NCBI GenBank assembly: GCA_036490955.1
Contig: DASXCX010000178.1
Coordinates: 1 to 10,386 of the forward strand
Direction of reading: 5' to 3'
Source of the DNA: CAIKMD01 sp036490955
Lineage (GTDB): Bacteria > Pseudomonadota > Alphaproteobacteria > ATCC43930 > CGMCC-115725
Length of the DNA stretch: 10,386 nt
The notes below the pieces were generated by a model, which saw only the letters and a list, made by a program, of their open reading frames with translations, was not told where the DNA came from and did no database searches. Of the stretch, positions 1 to 6,220 are shown piece after piece (within the stretch, counting starts at the first letter, position 1; each line of letters starts with the position of its first letter). The position numbers and the translations under genes are program-made.

Positions 1-71
1 AGGTCGAGCTGACCGGCTACGGCATCTTGCGCAACACGATCGTCGCCGATCCGACGCTGCTCGACGGCTGA
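1..71 (+). CDS. 3' end of an unidentified gene (C-terminal 22 residues)
   Basis: The third forward frame is open from base 3 and ends at a TGA at 69-71, giving the tail VELTGYGILRNTIVADPTLLDG. I do not recognise the family from so short a piece. What supports a real gene is the position: a perfect GC-rich hairpin followed by a T-run begins about 20 bp after the stop, as expected for the end of a + strand transcript. The second forward frame is also open through this stretch, so the frame choice rests on the stop/terminator spacing and on the plausible protein-like composition. The 5' end lies outside the window. Confidence 0.5.
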   Translation, partial: VELTGYGILRNTIVADPTLLDG

Positions 72-91
72 AACGTAGCGGCAGAAAAGCA

Positions 92-126
92 GAAGGCGGC
101 ACCATCGGGTGCCGCCTTCGTCTTTT
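92..126. terminator. bidirectional intrinsic terminator
   Basis: A perfect 12-bp inverted repeat, GAAGGCGGCACC at 92-103 and GGTGCCGCCTTC at 108-119, is separated by a 4-nt ATCG loop. On the + strand it is followed by GTCTTTT; on the minus strand it is followed by TGCTTTTCTGC (from 91 down to 81). It lies between a + strand gene end at 71 and a minus-strand gene end at 143, so it can end both converging transcripts. Confidence 0.88.
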
Positions 127-142
127 CGAATGTGCGAGACGC

Positions 143-421
143 TTAATTCTCGTTCGGCAACCGAACCTGGCTCCAGCCTTCGAGCGGAAAGCCATGGCGC
201 CCCGTATAGGCGTCGCCTTGGTCATAGACGCCGGTCGTTGGCACCGTGACGCTCGGATTGATGTTCGCTTTGAACGCCTGATAGGACGATCGCTCCGTCG
301 TCTGAGCCAGTTGTCCAGGCTGAAGCGCAACCTGCGGCGGACTCACCTCCTGCGGTTGGGCCAAAGCGATGCCGGCCGGCAGCATGAAAACGAGCGCCAG
401 AGCGGCAAGGGATTTTCTCAT
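143..421 (-). CDS. small secreted protein of unknown function (92 aa)
   Basis: The product begins with a clear Sec signal peptide: MRKS, a hydrophobic core LAALALVFMLPAGIALA, and a likely signal peptidase I site after Ala-Leu-Ala near residue 21. The mature part of about 70 residues is Gln/Pro-rich at first, then carries a Gly/Tyr/Asp-rich C-terminal half (VYDQGDAYTGRHGFPLEGW). There is no cysteine and therefore no lipobox or disulphide. I do not recognise the family; a periplasmic or secreted protein is all that can be inferred. The ATG at 419-421 is supported by a strong AGGAGAG Shine-Dalgarno at 426-432, spaced 4 nt. The gene ends 17 bp from the T-run of a bidirectional terminator. Its leader is highly structured, with a terminator-like hairpin and a second stem that buries the ribosome site, so expression is probably conditional. 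Confidence 0.75.
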   Translation of the reverse strand: MRKSLAALALVFMLPAGIALAQPQEVSPPQVALQPGQLAQTTERSSYQAFKANINPSVTVPTTGVYDQGDAYTGRHGFPLEGWSQVRLPNEN

Positions 422-424
422 CGA

Positions 425-491
425 TCTCTCCTGAATAAAAAATCGGGCGACTCGGCGGTCTCATGACCGCTCGCTCGCCCGACAGGAGAGA
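425..491 (-). promoter_or_regulatory. structured leader that sequesters the Shine-Dalgarno
   Basis: Read on the minus strand, TCTCTCCTG (491-483) is a perfect 9-base complement of CAGGAGAGA (433-425), which contains the Shine-Dalgarno of the secreted-protein gene and ends 3 nt before its ATG. The anti-SD strand directly abuts the 5' arm of an inner hairpin (482-443), so the inner hairpin brings the two strands together. On the 3' side only the nine-base U-rich TTTTTTATT is unpaired. The predicted form is a long, nearly continuous rod in which the ribosome site is hidden. I do not recognise a known riboswitch or ROSE/fourU thermometer consensus; the regulatory role is inferred from the pairing alone. 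Confidence 0.65.
434..482 (-). terminator. terminator-like hairpin inside the leader (possible attenuator)
   Basis: On the minus strand the arms TCGGGCGA (482-475) and TCGCCCGA (450-443) form a perfect 8-bp stem. They enclose a 4x4 internal loop and a 6-bp apical stem GCGGTC/GACCGC with a 4-nt loop. TTTTTTATT (442-434) follows at once, which is the layout of a Rho-independent terminator. Because the Shine-Dalgarno starts right after the U-run, any promoter for the secreted-protein gene must lie upstream and be read through this site. That points to attenuation rather than plain termination of the mscL transcript, though it could do both. Confidence 0.6.
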
Positions 492-633
492 CATAGTCGT
501 TCGCTGTGCAAATGCGAAATCACAATCGCGCGCGGCGGCTATGCGTAATCCTAACCTCTCGTTACATAAGGTTTTTCTGCAATAATTGTTTCACGCAACG
601 CGACATTGCGCCGCAACAATTCTTACCTGGGGG
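492..633. other. intergenic region with likely promoter and a weak hairpin
   Basis: This gap between mscL and the secreted-protein gene is noticeably AT-richer from about 541 to 595 and presumably holds the promoter for the small gene, but I find no convincing -35/-10 pair. At 584-621 AATTGTT and AACAATT form a 7-bp stem around an inner CGCAA/TTGCG stem, just after the mscL stop. No U-run follows on the minus strand, so it is at best a poor terminator for mscL. Confidence 0.35.
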
Positions 634-1074
634 TTAGCTGGCCGCGAGTTGCGAGGTACAATGCGGGCAACGCGTCGCCGCTTTCGGAATCGAGGATTTG
701 CAGTAATCGCATTCCTTGGCATCGACGGGCGCGGGCTCCGCCGGCTTTGGCATGAAGCGATTGACCTGCTTCACCAGCAAGAACACGGCGAAGGCGACAA
801 GCAGAAAATCGATGATGTTGTTGATGAACACGCCGTAATTGAGCGTCGCGGCGCCCGCCGCTTTCGCATCCGCCAGCGAATTGTAATGCGTGCCCGAGAG
901 ATTGATGAACAGGCTCGAGAAATCGACCTTGCCGAGCAGCAAGCCGAGGGGCGGCATCAGCACGTCACCAACCAGAGAGGTGACGATCTTGCCGAAGGCG
1001 GCGCCGATGATGACACCGATGGCGAGATCGATGACGTTGCCACGCATAGCGAAGTCGCGAAATTCTTTCCACAT
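634..1074 (-). CDS. mscL: large-conductance mechanosensitive channel MscL with C-terminal zinc-ribbon-like tail
   Basis: MscL is an inner-membrane homopentamer that opens under membrane tension and releases solutes on hypo-osmotic shock. The 146-residue product starts with the family hallmark MWKEFRDFAMRGNVIDLAIG, followed by TM1 (about 15-44, with GVIIGAAFGKIV and LVGDVLMPP), a periplasmic loop, and TM2 (about 77-104, YGVFINNIIDFLLVAFAVFLL). After the cytoplasmic helix a tail carries C122-X2-C125-X10-C136-X2-C139, resembling a zinc ribbon and absent from E. coli MscL (136 aa). I start at the ATG at 1072-1074. AGGGG (1085-1081) is spaced 6 nt from it but touches the in-frame ATG at 1078-1080, and the family begins MWKEF. 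It is divergent from kup, which suggests joint osmotic adaptation. Confidence 0.95.
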   Translation of the reverse strand: MWKEFRDFAMRGNVIDLAIGVIIGAAFGKIVTSLVGDVLMPPLGLLLGKVDFSSLFINLSGTHYNSLADAKAAGAATLNYGVFINNIIDFLLVAFAVFLLVKQVNRFMPKPAEPAPVDAKECDYCKSSIPKAATRCPHCTSQLAAS

Positions 1075-1239
1075 CACCATCCCCTTTCTGGAAATGCTTC
1101 TGTCCCTGTTTGTGCGCCAAAAGCTTAATAAAATCAAGCCGTTATATCTTACGGGACGCCCGCCTTACGGCATCGCCCTTATTGCGGTGCGGCAAGGAAA
1201 GGTCTAAGACGGCGCCGTTTTGCACACCGGGAGTGCCGC
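1075..1239. promoter_or_regulatory. divergent mscL-kup promoter region
   Basis: These 165 bp separate two genes read in opposite directions, so they must hold or be close to both start regions. An AT-rich core at about 1121-1152 includes CGTTATATCTT, a possible -10 for kup, but no good -35 stands at the right distance. ACGGCGCCGT at 1209-1218 is a perfect 10-bp palindrome in the kup leader. CTTACGG occurs twice, at about 1149 and 1164. The kup Shine-Dalgarno is GGGAG at 1229-1233, 6 nt before the ATG. No known operator consensus is recognised. Confidence 0.45.
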
Positions 1240-3144
1240 ATGGCGCAAACCGCTGCCGCAGAGCATCGCCAAGATGGCTCGAGCGCCCAAAGCCGGCGTC
1301 AGAACCTGATTATCGGTGCGCTCGGAGTCGTTTACGGCGATATCGGTACTTCGCCGCTCTATACCGTCAAACAATGTTTCGTCGCTTTGGGTGGAATCAC
1401 GCCCGCGTCGATCTATGGCGTGTTGTCGCTGATCACCTGGCTGCTGTTCTGCGTCGTGACGCTGAAATATGTCAGCGTCGTCATGCGCGCCGACAACCGC
1501 GGCGAGGGCGGCGTGCTGGCGCTGACGGCGCTGGCGCTGCGCACGGCGAAACCCGGGACGAAGCTGTACTGGTGGATCCTCGCCGGCGGCTTGCTCGGCG
1601 CCTCGCTGTTCTACGGCGACGGCGTGATCACACCGGCGATCTCGGTGCTCAGCGCGGTCGAGGGCCTCAAGGTCGCGACGCCGCTGTTCAAGCCTTTCGT
1701 TATTCCCATCACCATGGCTATCCTCCTCGTCCTGTTCATGATGCAGCGGCGCGGCTCCGCCCGGGTCGGGGGGTTCTTCGGCCCGATCATGGCAATCTGG
1801 TTCCTGGTCATCGGGCTGCTTGGCGTGATCGAGATCGCGCAACACCCGGATATTCTTTTCGCGCTCAACCCTTATTACGGCCTGCGCCTCTTATGGCGCG
1901 ATCCCGTGCATGGCTTCGTGCTGCTGGGCGCGGTGGTGTTGGCGGTGACGGGCGCGGAGGCGCTCTATACCGATATGGGCCATTTCGGCCGCCGGCCGAT
2001 CCGCGTCGCCTGGCTGTCCTATGTCTTTCCCGCGCTGCTGCTCAATTATTTCGGCCAAGGCGCGCTGTTGCTGCACAGCGACGTCGCCTTCGACAATCCG
2101 TTTTTCCATCTCGTGCCGGATTGGGGTCTTTATCCCCTGGTCGTGCTCGCCATGGTCGCGACCGTTATCGCCTCGCAGGCGGTGATCTCGGGCGCGTTCT
2201 CGATGACGCGTCAGGCCGTGCTGCTCGGCTATCTGCCGCGCTTCGAGATCCGCCACACCTCCGAACATGAGATCGGCCAGATTTATGTGCCGAAGGTGAA
2301 TCTGTTCCTGCTGATCGCGGTCGAGGCGCTCGTGCTTGGCTTCCGCAGCTCGGACAATCTCGGCTCGGCCTATGGCATCGCCGTGACCGGCACGATGTCG
2401 CTCGATACGGTGCTGGCGCTCATCTACATGGTCGGCGTCGCCGGCTGGAACAAGGGGGCGGCGGTGTTGGTGTTCGGCTTCTTCCTCACCGTCGATCTCG
2501 CGCTGTTCTCGGCCAATCTCGTCAAAATCCATGAGGGCGGCTGGTTCCCGGTCGCGGTCGCGGCAACGCTTTTCACGATCATGGTGACCTGGCTGCGCGG
2601 CCGCGAGACGCTGCTCGCCGAGCGCTGGCGCGAGGCGCTGCCGCTCGAGACCTTTCTCTCGACGTTAAAGCCCGACCGGCCGCCGCGCGTGCCGGGGACT
2701 GCCGTGTTCATGGTGCCGAACGATCGGGTCGTTCCGACCGCGCTGTTGCACAATCTCAAGCACAACAAGATCCTCCACGAGCGCGTCGTGCTGATGAAAG
2801 CCGAGACCAAGGACATTCCGCATGTCCCCGACGATCAGCGCATCGAGGTGAAGCACCTCGAGCACAATTTCCATACCGTATCGGTCAATTACGGTTTCAT
2901 GGACGAGCCCAACATTCCGCGCGCTTTGGCGCAGCTGCGATTGATGCAATTCCGCTTCAACTTGCTCGAAACCTCGTTCTTCGTCGGGCGCGAGAAAGTC
3001 GTGATCGGGAAATTCGGCGGCTCGTTCTGGACTTGGCGCAAGCGGCTTTTCATCTTCATGCACCGCACGATGCTGAGCGCCACCGAATATCTGCGCATCC
3101 CGAGCAACCGCGTGGTCGAGCTCGGCGGCCAGATCGAAATCTAG
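1240..3144 (+). CDS. kup: Kup-family K+/H+ symporter
   Basis: Low-affinity K+ uptake protein of the KUP/HAK/KT family, coupling K+ entry to the proton gradient in the inner membrane. At 634 aa it matches the usual bacterial length (E. coli Kup 622). A short polar N-terminus precedes about 12 hydrophobic segments up to residue ~452. Family signatures are present: GDIGTSPLYT at 33-42 with the conserved Asp34, FYGDGVITPAISVLSA at about 124-139, and TGAEALYTDMGHFG at 237-250. From about residue 465 a soluble cytoplasmic domain follows, as in other Kup proteins. The ATG start is supported by GGGAG six nt upstream. It stands alone on this strand and diverges from mscL. Its stop is only 17 bp from the stop of the convergent PAS-like gene, with no terminator in between, so the two transcripts probably overlap at their 3' ends. 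Confidence 0.96.
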   Translation: MAQTAAAEHRQDGSSAQSRRQNLIIGALGVVYGDIGTSPLYTVKQCFVALGGITPASIYGVLSLITWLLFCVVTLKYVSVVMRADNRGEGGVLALTALALRTAKPGTKLYWWILAGGLLGASLFYGDGVITPAISVLSAVEGLKVATPLFKPFVIPITMAILLVLFMMQRRGSARVGGFFGPIMAIWFLVIGLLGVIEIAQHPDILFALNPYYGLRLLWRDPVHGFVLLGAVVLAVTGAEALYTDMGHFGRRPIRVAWLSYVFPALLLNYFGQGALLLHSDVAFDNPFFHLVPDWGLYPLVVLAMVATVIASQAVISGAFSMTRQAVLLGYLPRFEIRHTSEHEIGQIYVPKVNLFLLIAVEALVLGFRSSDNLGSAYGIAVTGTMSLDTVLALIYMVGVAGWNKGAAVLVFGFFLTVDLALFSANLVKIHEGGWFPVAVAATLFTIMVTWLRGRETLLAERWREALPLETFLSTLKPDRPPRVPGTAVFMVPNDRVVPTALLHNLKHNKILHERVVLMKAETKDIPHVPDDQRIEVKHLEHNFHTVSVNYGFMDEPNIPRALAQLRLMQFRFNLLETSFFVGREKVVIGKFGGSFWTWRKRLFIFMHRTMLSATEYLRIPSNRVVELGGQIEI

Positions 3145-3161
3145 CGAAGACACGCGCGAAA

Positions 3162-3734
3162 TCAGGCGACGTTGGCGGTCTTGACCTCGCGCCAAGCCGG
3201 CGCCGTCGTCTTGAGGCTGAGAATTTCGCGCTTGCCGACGCTGTGATGCGCCAGCATATCGAGCTGCCGGATCTGCGGCGGAAACACTTCCTCCGACACG
3301 TAGGCCGTGCCGACCATGACGATTCCGCCATCGGCGTTGTCGATCGTCAGCGGCAACAACAGATGATGGGCGTCGAGCTGGCCTCTGACGCCCCAGCGGA
3401 ACGTGCTGTCGGCGAAGACCGGCGCCGACTCAGCGTAGCTGAGCCGCACCATGCGCACGAGGAAGTCGAGATAGGGGCTTCTCGGCAGGTCGGCGTGCCA
3501 TTTGCCGGTCGGATCGTAGCCGAGGCGCTTGACCAGCAGGGTGCCGACCAGGCGGAAACGGATGCGGCTGCCCCCGTCCGCCAGTTCGCACAGCATGAGA
3601 TGCGGCAGCAGCCGCGGTCCCATCTCGATCGGATCGATATCGCGACGCGCCGGCATCGCGCGCCCGTTGCGCTTTTCGTCCCAGTAGCGGAACAGCGCGC
3701 TGAGCGTCGTGTGGTTGAAAACCTCTGCTGGCAT
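3162..3734 (-). CDS. PAS_5-type PAS-fold protein (190 aa)
   Basis: The sequence fits the alphaproteobacterial PAS_5 family (Pfam PF07310, recalled, not searched): an LFRYWDEKR segment at 14-22, then MPARRDIDP at 27-35, LLPHLMLCEL at 42-51, RFRLVGT at 59-65 and GYDPTGK at 72-78, ending with a beta-rich LLLPLTIDNADGGIVMVGTA at 125-144. It is a single soluble domain of the usual length with no output domain, signal peptide or membrane segment. The ligand and partner are unknown. The Shine-Dalgarno is weak: AGG lies about 12 nt before the ATG, and AAGGAA lies further up. The start is kept because the conserved block begins by residue 14. A CtrA-like box lies 51-69 bp upstream of the start. The neighbour upstream is a multi-PAS histidine kinase, but the 224-bp gap argues for a separate transcript. 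Confidence 0.8.
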   Translation of the reverse strand: MPAEVFNHTTLSALFRYWDEKRNGRAMPARRDIDPIEMGPRLLPHLMLCELADGGSRIRFRLVGTLLVKRLGYDPTGKWHADLPRSPYLDFLVRMVRLSYAESAPVFADSTFRWGVRGQLDAHHLLLPLTIDNADGGIVMVGTAYVSEEVFPPQIRQLDMLAHHSVGKREILSLKTTAPAWREVKTANVA

Positions 3735-3777
3735 TACCGAAACGACCTAATTCCTTAACCGATCGTCACCACTTCGC

Positions 3778-3793
3778 GCCTTTTATGGTTAAT
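3778..3793 (-). repeat. TTAACCATAAAAG element, copy 1
   Basis: ATTAACCATAAAAGGC on the minus strand matches a second copy at 3919-3934 (ATTAACTATAAAAGCC) at 14 of 16 bases, in the same orientation and 141 bp apart. It includes the CtrA-like half-site TTAACCAT and lies about 45-60 bp before the PAS_5 start codon, a position suited to a promoter or operator. Confidence 0.5.
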
Positions 3794-3803
3794 GAATTCC
3801 TAA
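3785..3803 (-). promoter_or_regulatory. CtrA-like binding box
   Basis: The minus strand reads TTAGGAATTCATTAACCAT, which fits the alphaproteobacterial CtrA consensus TTAA-N7-TTAA with one mismatch (TTAG-N7-TTAA) and carries the favoured CCAT extension. It sits 51-69 bp upstream of the PAS_5 start. Short AT-rich matches occur by chance, so this remains a candidate. Confidence 0.4.
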
Positions 3804-3918
3804 CGGCCCGAAGCGATCTATCAACTGAATCGCCTAAGCTCTTACAACTCACTGAAAAACGTGATCTATCGACCGTCAAAAAAGCTTGCCACATTGGTTA
3901 AAACCGCGGCTTTGGCTT

Positions 3919-3934
3919 GGCTTTTATAGTTAAT
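3919..3934 (-). repeat. TTAACTATAAAAG element, copy 2
   Basis: Second copy of the 16-bp element, with two differences from copy 1 (3778-3793). It lies shortly downstream of the kinase stop codon and so at the distal end of the PAS_5 upstream region. Confidence 0.45.
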
Positions 3935-3939
3935 TTCCC

Positions 3940-3966
3940 CGCGATTCGCGAGCGGCCTTCAGCCGC
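3940..3966 (-). terminator. weak terminator-like hairpins at the kinase 3' end
   Basis: On the minus strand GCGGC-TGAAG-GCCGC (3966-3952) forms a 5-bp stem spanning the kinase stop codon. CGCG-AAT-CGCG (3950-3940) forms a second small stem, followed by GGGAAATTAACTAT. There is no proper U-run, so intrinsic termination would be inefficient. Confidence 0.25.
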
Positions 3967-6220
3967 CTGGCGCCGTGACGAGGCGCGATGGTGGCAGCCA
4001 TAGGATCGCGGTCGTGCCACGGCCCGCCACGCTATCGAGCTGCAGGCTACCGCCATGCAGCTCGATCATCGATTTGGTCAGCGGCAGGCCAAGCCCGGTA
4101 CCCTGGTATTTGCGTGTCATGCGACTGTCGATCTGGCCGAAAGGCTGCATCGCTTTCGCGAGATCGTGTTTTGCGATACCGATGCCGGTATCGCTGATCG
4201 CGATCTTGAGGCCACCTTCCTCGGGCAGCGTCACACGCACCGTCACCTGGCCGCTCGATGGCGTGAACTTCACCGCGTTGGACATGAGATTGAGGAGGAT
4301 CTGCTTGAGGCGGCGGCTATCGGCGCGGAGATAAGGCAGATTGGGCGGTGTGTGCGCGGTAAGCTCGAGCGCGGCCTGATCGGCGCGGTCGCGCATCAGC
4401 CGCATGCAGCTATCGAGGATGGCGGTGAGATCGACGGTTTCCTCGACCAGCTCGACCTTGCCGAATTCGATCTTCGAGACATCGAGCAGATCGTTGATCA
4501 GGTTCAGCAGATGCTGGCCGCTGTCGCGGATATCGGCGGCGTATTCGCTGTAGTGCGGATCGCCGAGCGGGCCGAATACCTCGCTCTGCATGATCTCGGC
4601 AAAGCCGATCACCGCGTTGAGCGGGGTTCGCAACTCGTGGCTCATATTGGCGAGAAACTCGGTCTTGGTGCGGCTGGCGAGCTCGGCCTCTTCCTTGGCG
4701 CGGCGCAGATCGGCCTCGAAGCGCTTGCGCTCGGTGATATCGAGATAAGTCGCGAGGAGCCCGCCATCCGGCATCGGCATCAGGCGCCGCTCGATGACGC
4801 GACCATCGTCGAGCATCACCTCTTCCAGCGGCGGCGGCGCTTCGCGCAACTCTTTCATCCGCGCGGCGACAACCTCTTCGGGATCGCCGGGACCGTAAAC
4901 CCCCTTCTCGGCGAGCAGACGCATCGGCAGCGCGGCAGAATCGCCGACGCGATGCTGGCCCGGCGCGAGATCGCGGAAGATATCGTAGATCTTTTCATTC
5001 CAGACGCGCAGATGCAGGTTGCTGTCGTAGACGACAAGCCCCTGCTGCATGGTCTGCAACGTCGCATTGAGCAACGCCGATTTTTCCGCGAGCTCGCGCT
5101 CGCGGCGCTTGAGCGCCGTGATCTCGGTCTGCACGACGACGCTACCGCCATCGAGTGTGCGCTTCTCGCTGATTTGGAACCAGCGATCCCCGAGCCGGGC
5201 CTCGCCGACGTTCGGCGCGCCCGGCTGAAAGCGTTCGGTCAGCGAAATTGCGGCGGGCCGGACCGCGCCGCGCTCTTCGCTCGCGCGATAGATATCGGTG
5301 AGTGTCGTGCCGCCGACCAGCCACGGTGCGATCGCGGCATTCACCTCGCGATAGCGGCTGTTGCACAGCACCAGCCGATCCTCGGCATCGAGCAGCATGA
5401 AGCATTCGGGGATCGACTCGATCGCTTCGATCAGACGGGTCTGTGCGAAAGCGGCGTGCTGCTCGGCGCGCACCAGCAACGTGAGATCGCGGCCGATGCC
5501 GCGATATCCCACAAAGCGTCCGCCCTCACCGAAAACCGGTAAGCCGGACAGCGAGATGTGGTGCTCGACGCCTTTGCCGTCGCGGCACCGGAAGCGCGTG
5601 TCGCGAAACGGCAGCCGCACCTCGATCAGATCGGCTAGACCGTGCCAATCGCCGCGCTCGTCCTCGGAAATGGCAAGATCGACGAGGCGCTGGCCGACGA
5701 AGAAATCGATCGTATTGTTGGCCGGAACCTGCGTGCTCTCCGACATCGCGGTGAAACGCAGCGTGGCGTCCATCTCCCAAAACCAATCGGCGGCGGCTTC
5801 GGCATAATCGCGCAACCGTTGCTCGGTATCCCGGCCCGATTCTGGCGCGATAGGCGTTTCGACCAAGAGGAACCGTCGTTCGCCCGGGTCCATCGCTTCG
5901 AGAGCCGAGAGCGTATAGCGTAACCGTTGGAAGCCGCCGGCGAGCGGGACGGAGCGCTCGCCGCGAATGATCTCGCCCGCGGCGAGCCGCGCGAGTGCGG
6001 TCTCCATTTCATGATCGTCGACGAACAGCGTGGCAAACCGCTCCGGGCCTTCGAGCGGCTCCGCCACGGACCAATCCGCCGCGGCACGATTGCGCATAAC
6101 GATGCGCCCGCCGGCGTCGAACACCGTCGTCAGGATCGCATCGCCAGCCAACTCGGTCGCTTCGCGGGGCTGGTCCGGCATCGCTGTCGATGCGCGCACC
6201 GCCGTCCTGCGTAACGTCAC
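3959..6220 (-). CDS. soluble multi-PAS sensor histidine kinase with DivJ/PleC/PdhS-like core
   Basis: A 753-residue protein. Modules in order: a degenerate PAS-like domain (~22-122); a PAS/PAC (~135-248, WFWEM to VGYRGIGRDLT); two PAS_7-type domains (~262-372, IPECFMLLDAEDRLVLCN; ~383-498, MQQGLVVYDSNLHLRVWN); a short coiled linker; HisKA with phospho-acceptor His528 in SHELRTPLN; and HATPase_c with N box N644/N648, G1 DTGIGI at 677-682 and G2 GTGLGL at 707-712. The FGPLG..Y.EYA.DI..SG.HLL segment (549-572) resembles the DivJ/PleC/PdhS group of alphaproteobacteria. No membrane segment or receiver domain is seen, and no response regulator is adjacent, so it is cytoplasmic and orphan here. The start is GTG at 6218-6220 with GGAGG ten nt upstream; an in-frame TAG lies further up. 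ATG at 6179-6181 (residue 14) is the alternative, with poorer SD support. Confidence 0.92.
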   Translation of the reverse strand: MTLRRTAVRASTAMPDQPREATELAGDAILTTVFDAGGRIVMRNRAAADWSVAEPLEGPERFATLFVDDHEMETALARLAAGEIIRGERSVPLAGGFQRLRYTLSALEAMDPGERRFLLVETPIAPESGRDTEQRLRDYAEAAADWFWEMDATLRFTAMSESTQVPANNTIDFFVGQRLVDLAISEDERGDWHGLADLIEVRLPFRDTRFRCRDGKGVEHHISLSGLPVFGEGGRFVGYRGIGRDLTLLVRAEQHAAFAQTRLIEAIESIPECFMLLDAEDRLVLCNSRYREVNAAIAPWLVGGTTLTDIYRASEERGAVRPAAISLTERFQPGAPNVGEARLGDRWFQISEKRTLDGGSVVVQTEITALKRRERELAEKSALLNATLQTMQQGLVVYDSNLHLRVWNEKIYDIFRDLAPGQHRVGDSAALPMRLLAEKGVYGPGDPEEVVAARMKELREAPPPLEEVMLDDGRVIERRLMPMPDGGLLATYLDITERKRFEADLRRAKEEAELASRTKTEFLANMSHELRTPLNAVIGFAEIMQSEVFGPLGDPHYSEYAADIRDSGQHLLNLINDLLDVSKIEFGKVELVEETVDLTAILDSCMRLMRDRADQAALELTAHTPPNLPYLRADSRRLKQILLNLMSNAVKFTPSSGQVTVRVTLPEEGGLKIAISDTGIGIAKHDLAKAMQPFGQIDSRMTRKYQGTGLGLPLTKSMIELHGGSLQLDSVAGRGTTAILWLPPSRLVTAPGG

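Larger units (their letters stand above)
3735..3958 (-). promoter_or_regulatory. AT-richer regulatory gap upstream of the PAS_5 gene
   Basis: No gene is apparent in these 224 bp. The stretch is AT-richer than its surroundings and holds several TTAAC motifs read on the minus strand: TTAACTAT (near 3926-3933), TTAACCAAT (near 3893-3901), TTAACCAT (3792-3785), and on the + strand TTAACC at 3755-3760. The octamer GATCTATC occurs at 3815-3822 and 3863-3870. A TTGACG at about 3875-3880 on the minus strand could be a -35 but has no good -10. A promoter for the PAS_5 gene is expected here. Confidence 0.5.

Noticed and set aside
222..494. A minus-strand ORF starting with ATG at the anti-SD, considered as a leader peptide gene for the secreted protein
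   Set aside because: It has no Shine-Dalgarno and does not stop before the downstream gene but runs into it out of frame for 90 codons, so it does not look like a designed leader peptide.
1110..2270. A 386-codon + strand ORF overlapping the start of kup
   Set aside because: Arg-rich, without domains, in another frame of an unambiguous Kup gene.
3815..3870. GATCTATC repeated at 3815-3822 and 3863-3870
   Set aside because: An 8-bp direct repeat 48 bp apart in a 224-bp gap can arise by chance and matches no operator I know.
4055..5542. A 495-codon + strand ORF antisense to the histidine kinase
   Set aside because: It lies wholly inside a gene with complete kinase motifs, has no protein features I recognise, and is the expected shadow of high third-position GC. 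No good Shine-Dalgarno is seen.
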